Assembly: GCA_964446495.1 (NCBI GenBank)
Contig: CAYUOY010000149.1
Coordinates: forward strand, 1 to 9,707
Direction: 5' to 3'
Origin: JAADHU01 sp964446495
GTDB lineage: Bacteria; Pseudomonadota; Gammaproteobacteria; Steroidobacterales; Woeseiaceae
DNA: 9,707 bases
Shown piece after piece: positions 6,361 through 9,707 of this stretch (its first letter is position 1; each line of letters starts with the position of its first letter). The position numbers and the translations under genes were made by a program. A model generated the notes under the pieces. That model saw nothing but the letters and a program-made list of their open reading frames with translations, did not search any database and was not told the origin of the DNA.

Positions 6361-6657
6361 ATGACACTCAAAGAAACCCAGAAAAAATTCTTGCGCGGCC
6401 TCGGCCATCAACTGAAACCTGTGCTCACTGTTGGCGATGCAGGTCTGTCCGACTCTGTGATGCTCGAATTCGAATCAACCATTGCACATCACGAGTTAAT
6501 CAAAGTTCGTATCCGCAGCGGAGATCGCAACGAACGTGACGCGTTGATCGAGGATCTTTGCAAGCGAGGTACTGCAAATTTGGTTACGCGCATCGGCAAC
6601 ATCGCACTGGTCTACCGCAAGAATGAGGATCAGCCGAAAATCCCGTTGCCGTTATAG
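6361..6657 (+). CDS. yhbY: YhbY, CRM-domain RNA-binding ribosome assembly factor
   Basis: YhbY is a small CRM-domain protein that associates with pre-50S ribosomal particles in E. coli. The 98-residue product matches its pattern: an N-terminal helix, then FLRGLGHQLKPVLTVGDAGLS with the GxxG RNA-binding loop (GDAG, about 25-28), HHELIKVRI in the middle, and IGNIALVYRK near the end, finishing with a short basic/proline tail. It is the only plus-strand gene here. It is convergent with greA (14 bp between stops, no room for an independent terminator hairpin) and divergent from rlmE. The ATG at 6361 is chosen by homology; the frame is open upstream but offers no family sequence. No Shine-Dalgarno sequence precedes it. 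Any greA transcript reaching rlmE would be antisense to it. Confidence 0.95.
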   Translation: MTLKETQKKFLRGLGHQLKPVLTVGDAGLSDSVMLEFESTIAHHELIKVRIRSGDRNERDALIEDLCKRGTANLVTRIGNIALVYRKNEDQPKIPLPL

Positions 6658-6671
6658 GCCAGGCACCGTGG

Positions 6672-7148
6672 TCATTCGTAGCGAACCTGGATGACCTCGT
6701 ATTCGCGTTCCCCACCCGGCGCCGAAAAACTTATCTCGTCCCCTGCGCTTTTGCCGATCAACGCTCTGGCGATCGGTGAGCTATAGGAGATCAATCCTGT
6801 TTTGATATCCGATTCGTCTTCGCCCACGATCTTGTACTCGATCTCTTTGTTGGCCGGTACATCCAGCAATTGGATCGTGCAACCAAATACGATCCTGCCT
6901 TTCGCATCGATCGTCGTAACATCGATTTCCTGAATGTTGGAAAGTTTGGCTTCGATCTCCTTAATCCGACCCTCGATAAAGCCCTGCTGCTCTTTCGCCG
7001 CGTGATATTCGGCATTCTCTTTCAGGTCACCGTGCGCCCGCGCTTCGGCGATCGCTTGAATTACCTGCGGTCGATCGGTCGACTTCAAGCGTTTTAATTC
7101 ATCGCGCAAAAGGCCTGCGCCTCTTACGGTCATGGGGACTTTATTCAC
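6672..7148 (-). CDS. greA: Transcription elongation factor GreA
   Basis: GreA enters the RNA polymerase secondary channel and stimulates cleavage of the 3' end of backtracked transcripts. The 158-residue length equals that of E. coli GreA. The N-terminal coiled coil (about 1-75) bears the tip motif HGDLKENAEYH with Asp41 and Glu44, the residues that place the catalytic metal. The C-terminal FKBP-like domain includes LISYSSPIARALIGK and PGGEREYEVI near the end. The start is GTG 7148, overlapping the carB stop as GTGA. I prefer it to ATG 7133 because GAGG lies 7 nt upstream and the product then aligns with the E. coli start; ATG 7133 has no such site. The 4-base overlap implies translational coupling to carB. 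It converges with yhbY at its 3' end. Confidence 0.97.
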   Translation of the reverse strand: MNKVPMTVRGAGLLRDELKRLKSTDRPQVIQAIAEARAHGDLKENAEYHAAKEQQGFIEGRIKEIEAKLSNIQEIDVTTIDAKGRIVFGCTIQLLDVPANKEIEYKIVGEDESDIKTGLISYSSPIARALIGKSAGDEISFSAPGGEREYEVIQVRYE

Positions 7149-9707
7149 GTGGCTACCTCTTTGTGCAAATCCTGAAGTCGATTAACTTCTATATTATCAA
7201 TGTGTTCCAATGCAGTACAGGTCGCAATCGCAGCACCCAGTGTCGTGTAATAAGTCACATATCTGCGTACCGCCTCGGCACGTATCGGCAGCGATTCCTG
7301 GATGGCCTGTTTGCCCTCAGTGGTGTTCACAATCAGTGCAATTTCGTCATTCTTGATCATATCCACAATGTGCGGTCTGCCTTCCCGAACCTTGTTTGCC
7401 CGACGACAGCTAACGCCTGCGGCGGCGAGTTTTTCAGCCGTACCGTGTGTAGCAACAATATCAAAGCCTCGCTCAACCAGGATTCGGGCCAGCTCCACGG
7501 CGCCATCTTTGTCGCTGTCGCGGACACTGATCAGGGCCGTTCCTTTTCGTGGCAAGACGACCCCCGATGCGAGCTGCGCTTTTGCGTATGCCTCGCCAAA
7601 CGATCGGCCGATGCCCATGACCTCCCCCGTCGACTTCATTTCGGGGCCCAGAATTGGATCAGCACCAGCGAATTTGTTAAACGGAAAAACGGATTCCTTC
7701 ACCGAATAATACGGCGGTATCCGTTGATTGACGAAGCCCTGTTGCGCCAGTGTCTCTCCGACCATAACACGAGCCGCAATTTTGGCCAGCGGCATCCCGA
7801 TTGCCTTGGAAACAAATGGTATCGTGCGTGATGCCCTCGGATTGACCTCCAATAAATAGATTACGTTACTCTGAATCGCAAACTGCGTATTCATAAGCCC
7901 AATAACATTGAGCCCCTTGGCCAGACTTTGTACTTGTTCAATGAGCTCTTTCTGAATCTCCTCGGAGAGACTGACGGGAGGCAGCGAACAGCCCGAATCA
8001 CCCGAATGCACACCGGCCTGCTCAATGTGTTCCATAATGCCGCCGACAAGCACTCGTTCACCGTCGCAAACAATGTCGACATCCACCTCGGTCGCAAGGT
8101 CCAGGAATCGGTCCAGCAGAACCGGGCTGTCATTTGATACATCAATGGCAGCATCCATGTAGATGGCCAGGTCTTCGTCGCTGTGAACAACCTCCATGGC
8201 ACGACCACCCAGAACATAGGATGGCCTTACAATCAGTGGGTAGCCGACGGAAGACCCAAGCGCCAAAGCCTCTTCCTGGTTCCGTGCCGTGCGATTCGGC
8301 GGCTGCTTCAGCTGCAGTTGCTCCACCAGCTTCTGAAATCGCTCACGGTCTTCTGCCAGATCGATCGAATCCGGTGAGGTGCCAATAATGGGTGCACCGG
8401 CGGCCTCAAGCGCACGCGCGAGTTTCAAGGGCGTCTGGCCGCCGTACTGAACAATGACTCCCTTTGGCTGCTCGATATCGATGACCTCCATGACGTCTTC
8501 GAACGTCAGCGATTCGAAATACAGTCGATCCGAGGTGTCGAAATCGGTGGATACGGTCTCCGGGTTGCAATTGACCATGATCGTTTCATAGCCCGCTTCC
8601 TGCAGCGCCAGAGAGGCGTGCACACAGCAGTAGTCAAATTCGATTCCCTGGCCGATTCGATTCGGGCCGCCGCCCAGAATCATTATTTTGTCTTTATCGC
8701 TGGGCTCGGCTTCACATTCCTCTTCATAGGTCGAATAGAGATAGGCGGTCCGCGTAGGAAATTCCGCCGCACAGGTATCCACTCGTTTGAAAACAGGTCG
8801 CAGCTTTTGCTGCAGACGATGCCGGCGGATGATCTGCTCATCTTTCTGCAGCAACCTGCCTATGCGAGCATCCGAAAAACCTTTGCGCTTGAGTCGTCTG
8901 AACGTTTCTTTGTCCAGGCCCTCAAAACCCGCACGAACAAGTGCTTTTTCCTCAGCGACAAGATCGCCGATTTGTGCCAGAAACCACGGATCGATTCCTG
9001 TAAGGGCAGAGACATCTTTCTCGCTGAAACCATGCCGCAAGGCATCCGCGGCATACCACAGGCGATCCGGTCCGGGCAGGCGCAATTCCTGGCGCAGTGC
9101 CTGCTTGTCAGACTCGGTGGCCAACGGTTCGATGATTTCATCCAGGCCGGTAACTCCTGTTTCCAGGCCCCGTAGCGCTTTTTGTAACGATTCCTGAAAT
9201 GTTCGCCCTATGGCCATCACTTCACCGACCGATTTCATTTGCGTCGTCAGGCGATCGTTTGCCCCTGGAAATTTCTCGAAGGTGAAGCGCGGTATTTTGG
9301 TGACCACATAGTCGATAGTGGGCTCAAACGATGCCGGCGTAGCACCGCCAGTAATTTCATTTTTTAACTCGTCGAGCGTATAGCCGATGGCAAGTTTCGC
9401 GGCAATCTTGGCGATCGGGAAGCCAGTCGCTTTGGAGGCCAGGGCAGACGAACGCGAGACGCGCGGGTTCATCTCAATGATGAGAAGTCGGCCATCTTCC
9501 GGATTCAAGGCAAACTGTACATTCGAGCCCCCGGTTTCGACGCCAATTTTTCGCAAGACATCGATCGACGCATTACGCATGCGCTGATATTCCTTGTCCG
9601 TCAATGTTTGTGCCGGGGCCACGGTAATGGAATCGCCGGTGTGCACACCCATGGCGTCCAGGTTTTCGATCGAACAAATAATGATGCAGTTATCGTTCCT
9701 GTCGCGA
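7145..9707 (-). CDS. carB: Carbamoyl-phosphate synthase large subunit (partial, N terminus off window)
   Basis: CarB makes carbamoyl phosphate from bicarbonate, two ATP and ammonia channelled from CarA, feeding pyrimidine and arginine synthesis. The frame runs off the right edge; 853 residues are visible, so about 220 are missing compared with the 1073 of E. coli. The visible part begins RDRNDNCIIICSIENLDAMG, within the first ATP-grasp domain. EMNPRVSRSSALAS at about 78-91 is the metal/ATP segment of that domain. The oligomerisation domain spans roughly 200-335. GGGPNRIGQG at about 345 opens the second half, whose ATP-grasp segment EVNPRASRTIP begins at about 620. The allosteric MGS-like domain starts near 724 (ALISVRDSDK) and contains VNTTEG, where ornithine and UMP act in E. 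coli. The second half looks intact with no frameshift. The stop overlaps the greA start. carA would be expected just beyond the edge. Confidence 0.98.
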   Translation of the reverse strand, partial: RDRNDNCIIICSIENLDAMGVHTGDSITVAPAQTLTDKEYQRMRNASIDVLRKIGVETGGSNVQFALNPEDGRLLIIEMNPRVSRSSALASKATGFPIAKIAAKLAIGYTLDELKNEITGGATPASFEPTIDYVVTKIPRFTFEKFPGANDRLTTQMKSVGEVMAIGRTFQESLQKALRGLETGVTGLDEIIEPLATESDKQALRQELRLPGPDRLWYAADALRHGFSEKDVSALTGIDPWFLAQIGDLVAEEKALVRAGFEGLDKETFRRLKRKGFSDARIGRLLQKDEQIIRRHRLQQKLRPVFKRVDTCAAEFPTRTAYLYSTYEEECEAEPSDKDKIMILGGGPNRIGQGIEFDYCCVHASLALQEAGYETIMVNCNPETVSTDFDTSDRLYFESLTFEDVMEVIDIEQPKGVIVQYGGQTPLKLARALEAAGAPIIGTSPDSIDLAEDRERFQKLVEQLQLKQPPNRTARNQEEALALGSSVGYPLIVRPSYVLGGRAMEVVHSDEDLAIYMDAAIDVSNDSPVLLDRFLDLATEVDVDIVCDGERVLVGGIMEHIEQAGVHSGDSGCSLPPVSLSEEIQKELIEQVQSLAKGLNVIGLMNTQFAIQSNVIYLLEVNPRASRTIPFVSKAIGMPLAKIAARVMVGETLAQQGFVNQRIPPYYSVKESVFPFNKFAGADPILGPEMKSTGEVMGIGRSFGEAYAKAQLASGVVLPRKGTALISVRDSDKDGAVELARILVERGFDIVATHGTAEKLAAAGVSCRRANKVREGRPHIVDMIKNDEIALIVNTTEGKQAIQESLPIRAEAVRRYVTYYTTLGAAIATCTALEHIDNIEVNRLQDLHKEVAT
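7156..7159 (-). promoter_or_regulatory. Ribosome-binding site deciding the greA GTG start
   Basis: GAGG inside the last codons of carB lies 7 nt before GTG 7148. The alternative in-frame ATG at 7133 is preceded by AATAAAGTCCCC, which has no anti-16S match, so the GTG start is favoured. Confidence 0.75.

Noticed and set aside
6298..6400. Heat-shock (sigma32) or sigma70 promoter for rlmE-ftsH
   Set aside because: TTGAGT-17 bp-TAACAG can be read on the minus strand across the start of yhbY, but the -10 matches only three of six positions. No CTTGAA/CCCCAT-type pair was seen.
1..9707. Insertion sequences, CRISPR arrays, phage genes or defence systems
   Set aside because: All of the window beyond short gaps is covered by conserved housekeeping genes. 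No transposase, no spaced direct repeats and no terminal inverted repeats with target duplications were seen.

Overview
This window is a housekeeping block from a gammaproteobacterial chromosome. Nine of its ten genes lie on the minus strand. In minus-strand order they are carB (partial), greA, rlmE, ftsH, folP, glmM, tpiA, secG and a tRNA-Leu(GAG) cut by the left edge. One small plus-strand gene, yhbY, sits between greA and rlmE. This order is familiar in non-enterobacterial Gammaproteobacteria, and the proteins align to E. coli counterparts almost residue for residue at active sites. Base composition is moderate, roughly mid-50s % GC by eye. The exact lineage cannot be fixed from this window. 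There is no sign of mobile DNA, CRISPR, phage genes or recent transfer.

Region by region: 7145-9707 holds the last ~853 residues of carbamoyl-phosphate synthase large subunit, whose stop overlaps the GTG start of greA (6672-7148). yhbY (6361-6657) runs on the plus strand, convergent with greA (14 bp between stops) and divergent from rlmE (63 bp between starts). rlmE (5674-6297) is followed by a 104-bp leader rich in inverted repeats and then ftsH (3647-5569, GTG start). A strong hairpin with a UUCG loop separates ftsH from folP (2756-3592). glmM (1373-2710), tpiA (517-1278), secG (90-509) and the tRNA (1-48) follow. The only minus-strand gaps over about 60 bp are the ftsH leader and a 94-bp gap before tpiA that contains a plausible promoter. 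No gene-free stretch exceeds 300 bp.

The genes share no single pathway. They mix pyrimidine/arginine precursor synthesis (carB), transcript-cleavage rescue of RNA polymerase (greA), 50S ribosome maturation (yhbY, rlmE), membrane protein quality control (ftsH), folate synthesis (folP), cell-wall precursor synthesis (glmM), glycolysis (tpiA), protein export (secG) and translation (tRNA). ftsH, glmM and secG all serve the cell envelope.

I did not find a new system here. The observations most worth checking are the competing inverted repeats ahead of ftsH, the UUCG hairpin between ftsH and folP, the apparently leaderless yhbY, the long acidic tail of SecG, and an unusual residue beside the GlmM phosphoserine loop. 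Three start codons were reassigned or decided from ribosome-binding sites (folP, glmM, greA).
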